This document shows, piece by piece, positions 1 to 8,703 of a DNA stretch of 27,621 nt. The stretch lies in assembly GCA_016302315.1 (NCBI GenBank), contig JAEDNW010000015.1, positions 1 through 27,621 on the forward strand, in the 5' to 3' direction. Numbering within the stretch: the stretch's first letter is position 1; each line of letters begins with the position of its first letter. The notes under the pieces are model-generated. The model was not told the origin of the DNA, searched no databases, and worked only from the letters and a program-made list of their open reading frames with translations. The position numbers were made by a program, and so were the translations under genes. Source of the stretch: UBA1724 sp016302315 (lineage in GTDB: Bacteria > Verrucomicrobiota > Lentisphaeria > Oligosphaerales > Oligosphaeraceae).

Positions 1-3000
1 CTGGCGGCTCTCACCGCCGAGCAGGGCGCCGTGACCGTCACCGCCAAGAACAACGCCACTCTCAACGGCGAAGTGCTGGCCACCGATGTCACCGTCTCCG
101 CCAAGGAAGGCACTCTGACCGTCGGCGCCCCCGTCACCGCCACTGTGGATGACGTGGAGCTGACCGCCGGCCTGGACCTCCTGGTGAAGGACGTGGTCAC
201 CGGTCAGACCAATGTGAAGCTGTCCGCCCTGAACGATGTGGACGCCATCGCCGCCATCGAGGCGGTGGACGGCGACCTCGCCGTGGAGGCCGGACGTGAC
301 GCCACGCTGGACACCCTCACCGCCGCCAACGGCGCCATCATCGTCTCCGCCAAGAACAACGCCACCCTCAACGGCGAGGTCCTTGCCAAGAATGTCCTTG
401 CCACCGCTGCCGAGGGCAAGCTCCTTGCCATCGCTCCCATCACCGCCACCGAGGGTGACGTGAGCCTGAACGCTGGCCATGACGTGGAGACCACGGCGAT
501 TGTCACCGCCGAGCAGGGCGATGTGAAGATCCAGGCCGGTCGCGACGCCACCTTGGCGGATCTCTCCGCGGAAGAGGGCGACGTGATCGTCAACGCCAAG
601 AACAACGCCACTCTCGGCGGCGAAGTCGTGGCCAAGAATGTCCAGGCCATCGCCTCCGAAGGCAAGCTGCTGACCACCGGTGTTGTCACCGCCACCGAGG
701 GCGACGTGCTCCTGACCTCCGATCTGGATCTGGAGACCACCGATGATGTCGCCTCCACGATGGGCAACGTGATCGTGATCGCCGGCCGCGACGCCTCCCT
801 GGCGGCTCTCACCGCCGAGCAGGGCGACGTGACCGTCACCGCCAAGAACAAGGCCGCTCTCAACGGCGCAATCCTCGCCACCACCGTCACCGCCACCGCG
901 GAGGAAAGCGACCTGACCGTCGGCGCCCCCGTCACCGCCACTGTGGATGACGTGACCCTGTCCGCCGGTCGGAACCTCCTGGTGAAGGATGTCGTCACCG
1001 CCCAGGTCAACGCCTCCCTGTCCGCCGAGACCGATGTGGACGCCATCGCCGCCATCAAGGCGGTGGAGGGCGACATCACCGTGGAGGCCGGACGTGACGC
1101 CACGCTGGCCACCCTCACCGCCGAGCAGGGCGACGTGACCATCGCCGCCAAGACCAACGCCACTCTCAACGGCGAAATCCTGGCCAAGAACGTGCTGGCC
1201 GCCGCCGAGGAGAACAAGCTGCTGGCCATCTCTCCCATCACCGCCACCGAGGGTGATGTGACTCTGACGGCTGGTCTGGACGTGGAGACCACGGCCGATG
1301 TCACCGCCGAACAGGGCGACGTGACTGTGAACGCCGGACGGGACGCCAAGCTGGCCACCCTCACCGCCGAACAGGGCGCCGTGACCGTCAATGCCAAGAT
1401 CAACGCCACCCTCAATGGCGAAATCCTGGCCAAGGAGGTCGCCATCGACGCCGAAGAGGACAAGCTGCTGGCCACGGCCCCCATCACCGCCACCGAGGGT
1501 GATGTGACTCTGAAGGCCGGTCTGGATGTGGAGACCACGGATTCCGTCGCCTCCGAACAGGGCAATGTGAAGGTGGAGGCCGGACGTGACGCCATTCTGG
1601 CGGATCTCACCGCCGTGATGGGCGATGTCACCATCAACGCCAAGAACAACATCGACCTCAACGGTGGTGTCTATGCCACCACCGTCACCGCCATCGCGGA
1701 GGAGGGCAAGCTGTTCGTGGACGCCCCCGTCACCGCCACCGAGGATGATGTGACCCTGGCCGCCGGCGAAGACATCCTGGTGAGAAAGGCCGTCACCGCC
1801 CAGGGCAATGTCTCCCTGGACGCCGAACATGATGTGGACGCCACCGCCGCCATCGAGGCGCTGGAGGGCGACATCACCGTGGAGGCCGGACGCGACGCCA
1901 ACATGGATGACCTCACTGCCGAGCAGGGCGACGTGACCGTCATTGCCAAGCACAACGCCACTCTCGAGGGCGAAGTCCTGGCCAAGGAGGTCGCCATCAC
2001 CGCCATCGAGGACAACCTGCTGGCCAACGAGGCCATCACTGCCACCGAGGGTGACGTGACCCTGACCGCCGGACACGACGCGGAGACTCTGAAGGCCGTT
2101 GTCGCCGAGCAGGGCGATGTGAAGGTGGATGCCAGACGTGACGCCACTCTGGCGGCTCTCACCGCCGAGCAGGGCGACGTGACCGTCATCGCCAAGAACA
2201 ACGCCACTTTCAACGGCGAGGTCAAGGCCACCACCGTCACCGCCGCCGCCACTGAGGGCGACCTGACGGTGAAGGCGCCTCTCACCTCCACCGTGGACGA
2301 TGTGAATCTGACCGCCGGCCAGGATATCCTGGTGAAGGATGTCCTCACCGCCCAGAAGAACGCCATCCTCCAGGCCGGGAACGATGTGGAGGCCAATGCT
2401 CCCGTGAACTCTCTGGAAAGCATCATCATGGTGGAGGCCGGACGTGACGCCAAGATGGACAATCTCACCGCCGAGGGCATGGTGATGGTCAAAGCCAAGA
2501 ACAACGCCACGATCGTGGGCGAGGTCCAGGGCGATATGGTCCACATCTACGGCACGGAAGGCGACGTGACGACGTCGAAGGTGACCGCCACGGATGGCAC
2601 CATCACCATGACTGCCGGAGAGGATTTGCAAACCCGGGGCGAGGTCACGGCCAAGCAGTCCGTGGTCCTCACGGCGGGCCAGGATCTGACCACCCGCAAG
2701 GCCGTGGAGTCGAAAGAGCAGGTCATCCAGATCGCTGCCGGACGTGACCTCAACACGCTGTCCACCCTCACCGCCGCCCTCGATGTCAACGCGAGCGCCA
2801 AGAACAATGCCACCGTGGAAGGTGAAGTCACGGGCAGAGGTGTCCGGCTGACCGCCCAGGAAGGCAATCTGCAGGTCTTGGCCCCCGTCACCGCCAAGGG
2901 GAGCAGTGTCGAACTCTCCGCCGGTCAGGATCTGAAGACCGAGGATACGGTCACTGCCGAGCAGGGCAACGTGACGGCGAAGGCCGGACGTGACGCCAAG

Positions 3001-6000
3001 CTGGCCGCCATCTCCGCCCTTAATGGCGGGGTGCAGGTCACGGCCAAGAACAACGCCGATCTCACCGGCGATGTCACCGCCATGAATATCGATGTCACCG
3101 CCACCGAGGGCAACCTCACGGTGGATGCCCCGGTCACCGCCACGGAACAGGAGGTGATCCTGACGGCGGGCAAGAACATCCAGGTGAATCAGGCGGTCAC
3201 CGCTCAGGAGAATGCCATCCTGACGGCCCAGAACGACGTGGACGCCACTGCCGCCATCCAGGCGGTGGAGGGCGACCTGACCGTGGAGGCCGGACGTGAC
3301 GCCACCCTGGCGGCTCTCACCGCCGAAGAGGGCGATGTCAGCGTCTTCGCCAAGAACAACGCCACCCTCAGTGGCGAAGTCCTGGCCGAGGACGTCTTGG
3401 TCTCCGCCGACGAAGGCGACTTGGTGACCAACACCACCATCACCGCCACCGCCGAGGATGTGACCTTGGCCGCCGGTGAGGACATGGAGGTTCGGGGCAG
3501 CGTCGTCGCCCAGAAGGATGTGGCGGCCGTCGCCGGCGAGGATCTCACCGCCACTGGTGATCTCACCGCCACCGAGGGCGACCTGATGGTGCTGGCTGGT
3601 GCGGATGCCAAGCTGTCCGGCGACCTCACCGCCGAGAAGGGCACCGTTTCCGCCACGGCCAAGAACGACCTGACGGTCCAGGGCGAAACCCTGGCCGGCG
3701 CAGTGGAGTTCACCGCCGAGGACGGCGACCTGCTCCAGGAAGGCAGTGTCCATGCCAACACTGGCGCCATCAAGGGCCAGGCCGGCAATGACATCGAGGT
3801 GGCCAAGAACGTCACCCTGCAGGCGGATGCCGACGCGGTGAGCCTCATCGCTCGCCAGAACGTGACCCTGCGGTCCGACGTGGCCCTGATGGGCGCCGGT
3901 GTCCTGGTGGATGCCGAGAAGGGCAGCATTGGCGCCAATGGCGTCATCATCGAGTCCACCGCCGCCACCCAGCTGGAAGCGGGCGAGGACATCTACTTCC
4001 TCCAGGGCTCCATCAAGAGCCAGGAAAGCACCCGGGTGAACGCCGAGGGTCTGGTGATCCTGCAGGCGGACACCGAGTCCGGTGACGACCTCTACATCAA
4101 CGGCGACGGCGGCATCGCCCTCCAGGGCAACCACAAGGCCGGCGACTTCATCCAGGTGATCTCCCAGCTTGGCCCGGTGGTGGCTAACAATGCCACCCTG
4201 GAAGCCGCTGGCAGCGGCATCAGCATCATCGCCGCGGAGGAAGTCACCGCTTCCGATGTGGAGCTGAAGGCCACGGGCGCGAACGCCGACGGCGACATCC
4301 TGGTCATGGGCGACAGCGTGAACTTCGACGGCACGGCTGTGGCCGAGAAGGGAACGGTCCGGTTCCAGGGTCAGAAGGATCTGACCGCCGATGGCACTCT
4401 GGAAGGCGAGGAAGTGATCCTGACCGCCCTCAAGGGTGACCTGAAGTCCACGGCGGATGTCACCGCCACCGAGTCCGACATCTTGGTCTTCGCTGGGCAG
4501 GAGGCGGAAATCGCCGGCAGCCTGACGGCCCAGGAGGATGTGGCCATCGAGGCGGGTGAAGAAGTGGAGATGTCCGCTACGGTCCTGGCCAAGACTGGCG
4601 ACGTCGGCGTCAAGGCCGGCGAGGATCTGACTTCCACCGGCGCGGTGGAGGCCACCGAAGGCTCCGTCACCCTGGAGGCCGGAGATGAAATGCTCCTGGC
4701 CAACACGGTGACCGCCGGAACCGACATCACCGCCACCGCCGCCGAGGGCGACCTCACCACCACCGAACAGGCCGACCTCACCGCCAAGAACGGAGATATC
4801 GCTCTCTCCACCGAGAAGGGCGCTGTCACCCTGGCTGGCGACGCCAAGGCGGAGAACGGTGACCTCACCGTGGAAGCCTACGACGACCTGATGGTGGCCG
4901 AAACCGCCGCCCTGGTTGCCCAGAACGTGGCTCTCACCACCCTCAAAGGCGGTGTCCTCAACGAAGGAACCATCCAGGCCAACGGTCTGGAGAACTCCAG
5001 CGTGACCATCGAGTCCGGCGAGGATGTGGACAACGACGGTTCCATCCAGGCCGACAAGCGGGTGGATATCGTGGCGGTGGGTGACGTCACCAACGACGGC
5101 GCCATCCAGGCCGGCACCACCGACGAGGAGCCCTTCACGCCCGGAAGCGTCATCGCCTTCGAGGTGGGTGGCGACATCGAGTCCACCGGTTCTCTGGCCG
5201 CCGAGACCATCGAGGGTCTGGCCCAGGGTGATGTGACCATCAGCGGCGATGTCGCCGCCGATACCCTGGCCCTCCACACCACCGAGGTGGATGGAGACAT
5301 CAAGGTGGATATCACCTCCGACCTGAAGGAGCTGGTTCTGCTGACCGATGGCGACCAGTCCGACATCTCCTTCCACGGCAAAGACGTGGATGACCTGGTG
5401 GCGGATGCCAAGGGACAGGACAGCGACATCGCCCTCGCCGGCGAGGATATGTTCGTCCGCTACGCGGTGGCCCAGGACGGCAATGTGAGCCTGGAAGGCC
5501 ACAACCTGGTGGTCAAGGAACTGGCCGCTCTGGATAACGGAGAGGTCAATGGCAACGACGGTGTGGCCCACTCCGCCTCCATCGTCGCCTCCGGCAGCGT
5601 CCACCTGAAGAAGGCGGTCACCGCCGACGCCAACGTGACCATCGATGCCCAGGGCGCCATCACCGACGACCAGGGCACCCTCATCACCAGCGGCGAGGAC
5701 ACCACCCTGGAGAGCGGCGCCTACATCGGCGAACCTGAGGACAACGACGCCATCACCGTGGAGGTGGGCGGCAAGCTGACCGTCAACGCCAAGCCCGGCA
5801 CGCCCAAGATCAACATCTTCGCCTTCCTGGAGGGCACCACCGGTGACGGAGAAATCCACACCTCCAGCCCCTCCATGCCCGGACTGGTCATCTTCAACTC
5901 CGTGCCTTGGATGGGCACCTGGAAGCAGATGGGCCGCCTGGATCGCTCCTATGCGGAGATGTTCACCTCCGTGGCTGACCTGCTGACGGTCTTCAGCCTC

Positions 6001-6264
6001 TCCAACCCCCTCACCAGCGAATACCGGTACTTCCCCCACACCGCTCTGGACATGGATGGCTTCACCAATGCTCCCGCCCGGGGTATCGAGAAGATCCGCA
6101 TGAGCGGAGACAAGGGCGGAACCATCCAGGGACTGCCTGAGGGTCTCACCCCCAACACCATCCCCAGCGCCTCCGATTACGAGGAGACCTACTACTGGCC
6201 CCTGCTGGACGACGAGGCGGAATCCCAGGAAGCCGCCCCCGAGGAAACGCTGAGCAACAAGTAG
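1..6264 (+). CDS. Giant beta-helix repeat protein, 3' part (adhesin/FHA-like)
   Basis: The reading frame is open from the left edge and the first ten codons already match the internal repeat (LAALTAEQGA), so the start and any signal peptide lie outside the window. About 2087 residues remain, ending at TAG 6262-6264. Up to about residue 1300 the protein is built from ~20-residue coils (G-D-V-x-V-x-A-G-x-D-A type) grouped in units of ~82 and ~102 residues, each anchored on AKNNATLNGEV. Farther on the coils become irregular. The last ~150 residues are not repetitive and hold most of the Trp, Tyr and Phe (for example PGLVIFNSVPWMGTWKQMG). I saw no cysteine. Strongly Val/Thr/Ala/Asp/Gly-rich coils of this kind are typical of parallel beta-helix surface proteins such as filamentous haemagglutinin-like adhesins. 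That role is inferred from composition and periodicity. No membrane anchor or autotransporter barrel is visible at the C-terminus. Confidence 0.85.
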   Translation: MAALTAEQGAVTVTAKNNATLNGEVLATDVTVSAKEGTLTVGAPVTATVDDVELTAGLDLLVKDVVTGQTNVKLSALNDVDAIAAIEAVDGDLAVEAGRDATLDTLTAANGAIIVSAKNNATLNGEVLAKNVLATAAEGKLLAIAPITATEGDVSLNAGHDVETTAIVTAEQGDVKIQAGRDATLADLSAEEGDVIVNAKNNATLGGEVVAKNVQAIASEGKLLTTGVVTATEGDVLLTSDLDLETTDDVASTMGNVIVIAGRDASLAALTAEQGDVTVTAKNKAALNGAILATTVTATAEESDLTVGAPVTATVDDVTLSAGRNLLVKDVVTAQVNASLSAETDVDAIAAIKAVEGDITVEAGRDATLATLTAEQGDVTIAAKTNATLNGEILAKNVLAAAEENKLLAISPITATEGDVTLTAGLDVETTADVTAEQGDVTVNAGRDAKLATLTAEQGAVTVNAKINATLNGEILAKEVAIDAEEDKLLATAPITATEGDVTLKAGLDVETTDSVASEQGNVKVEAGRDAILADLTAVMGDVTINAKNNIDLNGGVYATTVTAIAEEGKLFVDAPVTATEDDVTLAAGEDILVRKAVTAQGNVSLDAEHDVDATAAIEALEGDITVEAGRDANMDDLTAEQGDVTVIAKHNATLEGEVLAKEVAITAIEDNLLANEAITATEGDVTLTAGHDAETLKAVVAEQGDVKVDARRDATLAALTAEQGDVTVIAKNNATFNGEVKATTVTAAATEGDLTVKAPLTSTVDDVNLTAGQDILVKDVLTAQKNAILQAGNDVEANAPVNSLESIIMVEAGRDAKMDNLTAEGMVMVKAKNNATIVGEVQGDMVHIYGTEGDVTTSKVTATDGTITMTAGEDLQTRGEVTAKQSVVLTAGQDLTTRKAVESKEQVIQIAAGRDLNTLSTLTAALDVNASAKNNATVEGEVTGRGVRLTAQEGNLQVLAPVTAKGSSVELSAGQDLKTEDTVTAEQGNVTAKAGRDAKLAAISALNGGVQVTAKNNADLTGDVTAMNIDVTATEGNLTVDAPVTATEQEVILTAGKNIQVNQAVTAQENAILTAQNDVDATAAIQAVEGDLTVEAGRDATLAALTAEEGDVSVFAKNNATLSGEVLAEDVLVSADEGDLVTNTTITATAEDVTLAAGEDMEVRGSVVAQKDVAAVAGEDLTATGDLTATEGDLMVLAGADAKLSGDLTAEKGTVSATAKNDLTVQGETLAGAVEFTAEDGDLLQEGSVHANTGAIKGQAGNDIEVAKNVTLQADADAVSLIARQNVTLRSDVALMGAGVLVDAEKGSIGANGVIIESTAATQLEAGEDIYFLQGSIKSQESTRVNAEGLVILQADTESGDDLYINGDGGIALQGNHKAGDFIQVISQLGPVVANNATLEAAGSGISIIAAEEVTASDVELKATGANADGDILVMGDSVNFDGTAVAEKGTVRFQGQKDLTADGTLEGEEVILTALKGDLKSTADVTATESDILVFAGQEAEIAGSLTAQEDVAIEAGEEVEMSATVLAKTGDVGVKAGEDLTSTGAVEATEGSVTLEAGDEMLLANTVTAGTDITATAAEGDLTTTEQADLTAKNGDIALSTEKGAVTLAGDAKAENGDLTVEAYDDLMVAETAALVAQNVALTTLKGGVLNEGTIQANGLENSSVTIESGEDVDNDGSIQADKRVDIVAVGDVTNDGAIQAGTTDEEPFTPGSVIAFEVGGDIESTGSLAAETIEGLAQGDVTISGDVAADTLALHTTEVDGDIKVDITSDLKELVLLTDGDQSDISFHGKDVDDLVADAKGQDSDIALAGEDMFVRYAVAQDGNVSLEGHNLVVKELAALDNGEVNGNDGVAHSASIVASGSVHLKKAVTADANVTIDAQGAITDDQGTLITSGEDTTLESGAYIGEPEDNDAITVEVGGKLTVNAKPGTPKINIFAFLEGTTGDGEIHTSSPSMPGLVIFNSVPWMGTWKQMGRLDRSYAEMFTSVADLLTVFSLSNPLTSEYRYFPHTALDMDGFTNAPARGIEKIRMSGDKGGTIQGLPEGLTPNTIPSASDYEETYYWPLLDDEAESQEAAPEETLSNK
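49..3663 (+). repeat. Coding tandem repeats of ~306 and ~246 bp in the giant gene
   Basis: The codons for the anchor NNATL (or its variants) start at 49, 355, 601, 847, 1153, 1399, 1645, 1951, 2197, 2500, 2803, 3049, 3355 and 3664. The spacings are 306, 246, 246, 306, 246, 246, 306, 246, 303, 303, 246, 306 and 309 bp. The two unit sizes differ by about 60 bp, which is one 20-residue coil. The order 306-246-246 occurs twice in a row, forming a 798-bp higher-order unit (49-846 and 847-1644). Confidence 0.85.
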
Positions 6265-6294
6265 ACTGATCCGGGAATCCTAGTTCCCTGACCC

Positions 6295-6336
6295 AACGGG
6301 TGGGATGGACCAACAATCCATCCCACCCGTTTTTTT
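6295..6336 (+). terminator. Rho-independent terminator after the giant repeat gene
   Basis: A perfect 15-bp inverted repeat (AACGGGTGGGATGGA, 6295-6309, with its complement at 6317-6331) encloses a 7-nt loop and runs into a T-tract ending at 6336. It lies 30 nt after the stop codon. Confidence 0.93.
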
Positions 6337-6360
6337 CTCAGATCGGCACAGCCGGGGAAA

Positions 6361-6487
6361 CACGGAGGGCAGGTCAGGCTCGGCAAGCCGGGCACACAGA
6401 GACCACGGAGAGGCGGTTCGTGCTATCCGCACGTCCCGCCCTGGAATTTCTTTAGGATGCAAGTCCTAGATTCTCTAGGAGATCTAG
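6361..6487 (+). repeat. Composite intergenic repeat, copy 1, left part
   Basis: The order is CACGGAGGGCAGGTC, a GGC-AA-GCC hairpin at 6381-6390, the tract CACACAGAGACCACGGAGAGG, a CGTGC-tatcc-GCACG hairpin at 6419-6433, TCCCGCC, and the inverted repeat TCCTAGA-ttc-TCTAGGA at 6464-6480 leading into GATCTAG. The same order recurs at 8704 and, without the CGTGC hairpin, at 9761. This copy is interrupted after 6487 and continues at 6865. Confidence 0.85.
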
Positions 6488-6864
6488 CCCATGTTTCTCA
6501 CCCTCTCTTGATATGAAATTTTTTCCTACGTGAGAGGGGGTGTGAGAGCTGCCACTTCCTACGTGGATTTTTTAAGTTGCTTTTGTTGTGCCTACGGAAT
6601 TCTCTATTCTATATTGAATTTTAAAAAATAATAGTATATTATAGAGAATAATTTCAATGCCTTTAAGGATTTCCAAAGGCACATTATAATTTCAAAAAAA
6701 ACAGGAGACCAGGAACAGGCGTTTGCAACAGATGCTACCTGTGCTGAAACAGGAAAGAATCAACTGATTGACCTCGACAAAAACAAGACCCGAAAAAGGG
6801 GAGATGTGAAAAATTTGTTGTGCCTGTTTAGCCTCAAAACACCCCCCGAAGTGCGAAAGATGGG
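6488..6864. mobile_element. MITE-like 377-bp AT-rich insertion with CTAG duplication
   Basis: The ends are inverted (CCCATGTTTCTCAC at 6488-6501; GTGCGAAAGATGGG at 6851-6864; 12 of 14 positions pair). A CTAG lies directly outside each end (6484-6487 and 6865-6868). Uninterrupted repeat copies at 8831-8844 and 9846-9859 read GAGATCTAGATCTC with a single CTAG, which is the expected empty site. The inside is much more AT-rich than its surroundings, has no long reading frame, and contains the inverted repeats ATTCTCTAT/ATAGAGAAT (6599-6607, 6641-6649) and TGCCTTT/AAAGGCA (6658-6664, 6675-6681). A 4-bp CTAG duplication is known for IS5- and IS701-type elements. Assignment to either is only a suggestion, because no transposase is present. 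Confidence 0.75.
6662..6690 (+). promoter_or_regulatory. Candidate promoter inside the AT-rich element
   Basis: TATAAT at 6685-6690 is preceded at 17 nt by TTTAAG (6662-6667), a weak -35. The 7-bp inverted repeat TGCCTTT/AAAGGCA sits across the spacer and could be an operator. It points toward the ATPase gene, giving a leader of ~345 nt. Confidence 0.4.
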
Positions 6865-6975
6865 CTAGATCTCTAGAACCTCTAGCCCCCCCCGCTTGCG
6901 GGGACAGGGGGCAATCCTCATGAACCGCGATAGCGGTGGGAGGCCTAGCCTTGACGACGGGGGGGGTAGCGCTCT
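6865..6975 (+). repeat. Composite intergenic repeat, copy 1, right part (hairpin element R1)
   Basis: CTAG-rich tract (ctagatctctagaacctctag), then hairpin H1 CCCCGC-tt-GCGGGG (6890-6903), ACAGGGGGCAATCCTCATGA, and hairpin H2 ACCGC-gata-GCGGT (6924-6937), followed by GGGAGG. H1 and H2 correspond in position to those at 8875-8892 and 8913-8925, but the stem sequences differ while pairing is kept. Confidence 0.8.
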
Positions 6976-7042
6976 TCGAGCGCCAAAAACCTCCACTCCG
7001 CGTTTCTCCACCGGAATGGGAAAAATGGGTATATTTCTCCCT

Positions 7043-8209
7043 ATGTCGCAGGAAGAACTTCACATTCGAAATCTTGGGCCTCTGAAGGAGATTCACATCA
7101 CGGACATCCGGCCCATCATGATTTTTGTGGGAGAATCCGGCAGTGGCAAGAGTCTATTGCTGAAGACCCTGGCCATGATGCGCCATGTGACGAAAAAACT
7201 CCTTCTTCGCCAGGCTTTTCACCTCAATGAGGTGAAATCTCCTTTTCGCCTCCGGACGGATTCCTATCTCCAATATTCAGGGTTGCAGACCCTCATCACC
7301 TCGGAGACGGAGGTGGAATATGGCTGGACGCAGGAGGGACAGCAGAAAATGGAGATTTCCTTGAAAGGCCGGAAACTTGTCTATCCTAGGAAGTTGACCT
7401 TGTCCGCTGCCTCCATTCCTTATCTAAAAATCGGATTCATTGGGGATATGCGCACTTTGGTTCCCCTATGGGCGCAAAAGGGAGCCTCTTTTCAGTCCAA
7501 AATCCTAGACAACTACTTCTCCGAAACCTATTCCCTGTGGGAGGACGCCATCCAATCCTTGGAGAGGCAGAAGGATTTCCGGATGCTGGGCAGGGGTGTC
7601 CAGGTGCGGAAGGGGAACGATAGTCGTAAGCATCTTCTCCTCACGGAGGGGGATGGAAGGACAACTTTCCTGGAGAGAGGGGCGACGGGGGAGAAGAGTG
7701 CAATCCCCCTTCTTTCCATCGCCCGGTATCTCATTCAGGATTTCCCTCTCCGAGAAGCGGTGAAACGAAATTTCCTAGAGCAGATTATCGAGCAAAAGGC
7801 AGACGGGACGCTGGATATGAAGAATGTGTGGGGCGCCTTGTCCTTCGTCCACCTCTTTCTCATGATTGAAGAACCGGAATTGAGTCTGGATCCCGGCTCC
7901 CAGGTCAAGCTTCTGGAGGAATTTCTTGCGCTTCTGAAGTCGTCGAAGACCCGGGAAGGGGAGCCCATCACGGTGGAAGCCATGTTCACAACCCATAGCC
8001 CCTATTGGATTGTGGCCCTCAATACCCTGCTTCAGGAGAAGGATGCCTCTTTGCGCTGGGATGACCTTGGGGGGTATTGGCTCCAGAAGGACGGCAAGGC
8101 GAAAAACTTGCGGAATAAGGAGGTGGAGCTCCTGGAAACCCCCAATATGGATGAAACCACGGAGGAGTTGGAACGACGCTTCCAGCAGGCGTTGAAGCAG
8201 GAGTCTTAA
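7043..8209 (+). CDS. AAA/ABC-type ATPase (OLD/AAA_21-like), putative defence component
   Basis: This 388-residue protein is a P-loop ATPase of the kind found in SMC/OLD-like and anti-phage modules. The Walker A motif GESGSGKS is at residues 30-37, close to the N-terminus after the usual LGPLKEI strand. A signature-like GATGEKSAIPLL is near residue 220, Walker B MIEEPELSLDP begins at 274, and the switch motif THSPY is at 317-321. The ATG at 7043 was chosen because family homology begins at SQEELHIRNLGPLKE. In-frame ATGs at 7016 and 7025 are possible, and codons further upstream only translate the intergenic repeat. No clear ribosome site precedes it. It is followed after 10 nt by the small nuclease-like gene, so the pair is probably co-transcribed. 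It lies between repeat copies in an accessory island. A defence role is inferred from the pairing and location. Confidence 0.85.
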   Translation: MSQEELHIRNLGPLKEIHITDIRPIMIFVGESGSGKSLLLKTLAMMRHVTKKLLLRQAFHLNEVKSPFRLRTDSYLQYSGLQTLITSETEVEYGWTQEGQQKMEISLKGRKLVYPRKLTLSAASIPYLKIGFIGDMRTLVPLWAQKGASFQSKILDNYFSETYSLWEDAIQSLERQKDFRMLGRGVQVRKGNDSRKHLLLTEGDGRTTFLERGATGEKSAIPLLSIARYLIQDFPLREAVKRNFLEQIIEQKADGTLDMKNVWGALSFVHLFLMIEEPELSLDPGSQVKLLEEFLALLKSSKTREGEPITVEAMFTTHSPYWIVALNTLLQEKDASLRWDDLGGYWLQKDGKAKNLRNKEVELLETPNMDETTEELERRFQQALKQES

Positions 8210-8219
8210 GGGGGAGGAA

Positions 8220-8666
8220 ATGGCTGCCGGAAAAGAAATTTACCAATCCGTGCCGTCGGGCAAGATGACGACACTCACGGAGGGGGGTGTCCGCCTTTCA
8301 GTCAAGAATGATTCGAGCATTGAGATTGTCAAGGCGAAGTTGGACAAAGGCGTGTTTCCCCAAGGGGATGCCTGCGATTATGCACTGTTTGACGAAGAGA
8401 AGAAGAAGGAAGGCTGCCTGGTGGAATTGAAGGGGTCTGACGAGGAAAAGGCACTGAAGCAGTTGGAGCATACTTATACAAAGCGGTTAAACGAGGTGCC
8501 GCGTCTTAAGGCCGTTTCCTGGAAGATCGGGGTGGTGGTTGTAGGCGGGGGAAACCTCCAAACGGCCAAGTGGCAGAAAGTGCTGAAGAAGCATCAAAGT
8601 ACTCCCTTGCAGTTCAAACAGATGGGCAATAACAAAACCGTAGCTTTTTCTTCCCTTCTTTCGTAG
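8220..8666 (+). CDS. Small PD-(D/E)XK-nuclease-like protein, partner of the ATPase
   Basis: This 148-residue protein has no family that I recognise by name. Residues 50-71 contain D53 (CDYALFD) followed by VELKG with E69-L70-K71, matching the spacing D-x(15)-E-x-K of PD-(D/E)XK nucleases. Glu35 could supply the first acidic position, and KQLEHTYTKR (Gln81, Tyr86) resembles the Q-x(n)-Y element of RecB-type members. The start ATG at 8220 is preceded by GGAGG only 2 nt away. The gap from the ATPase stop is 10 nt, which suggests translational coupling. The likely job is the effector nuclease of a two-gene ATPase/nuclease system, comparable in layout to Septu, PARIS or OLD-type systems but with a different effector fold. 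This is inferred from motif and context; no catalytic evidence exists here. Confidence 0.7.
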   Translation: MAAGKEIYQSVPSGKMTTLTEGGVRLSVKNDSSIEIVKAKLDKGVFPQGDACDYALFDEEKKKEGCLVELKGSDEEKALKQLEHTYTKRLNEVPRLKAVSWKIGVVVVGGGNLQTAKWQKVLKKHQSTPLQFKQMGNNKTVAFSSLLS

Positions 8667-8703
8667 AGGAGGGGCTACAGGCCGGTCGATGCCCTGCGGC
8701 GCA

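Noticed and set aside
204..5918. Long minus-strand open frames opposite the giant repeat gene (up to 485 codons)
   Set aside because: They follow from GC-rich, repetitive codons on the plus strand. Their translations are low-complexity Ser/Ala/Val/Arg repeats with no starts, ribosome sites or family motifs.
6697..6850. Retron-type or toxin-antitoxin RNA in the ATPase leader
   Set aside because: Only short imperfect hairpins are seen. No reverse transcriptase is nearby and no tandem RNA repeats are present.
6896..7042. N-terminal extension of the ATPase from an upstream GTG
   Set aside because: The added codons translate the H1/H2 hairpin repeat, which also occurs elsewhere without any gene. 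Family similarity begins at 7043.
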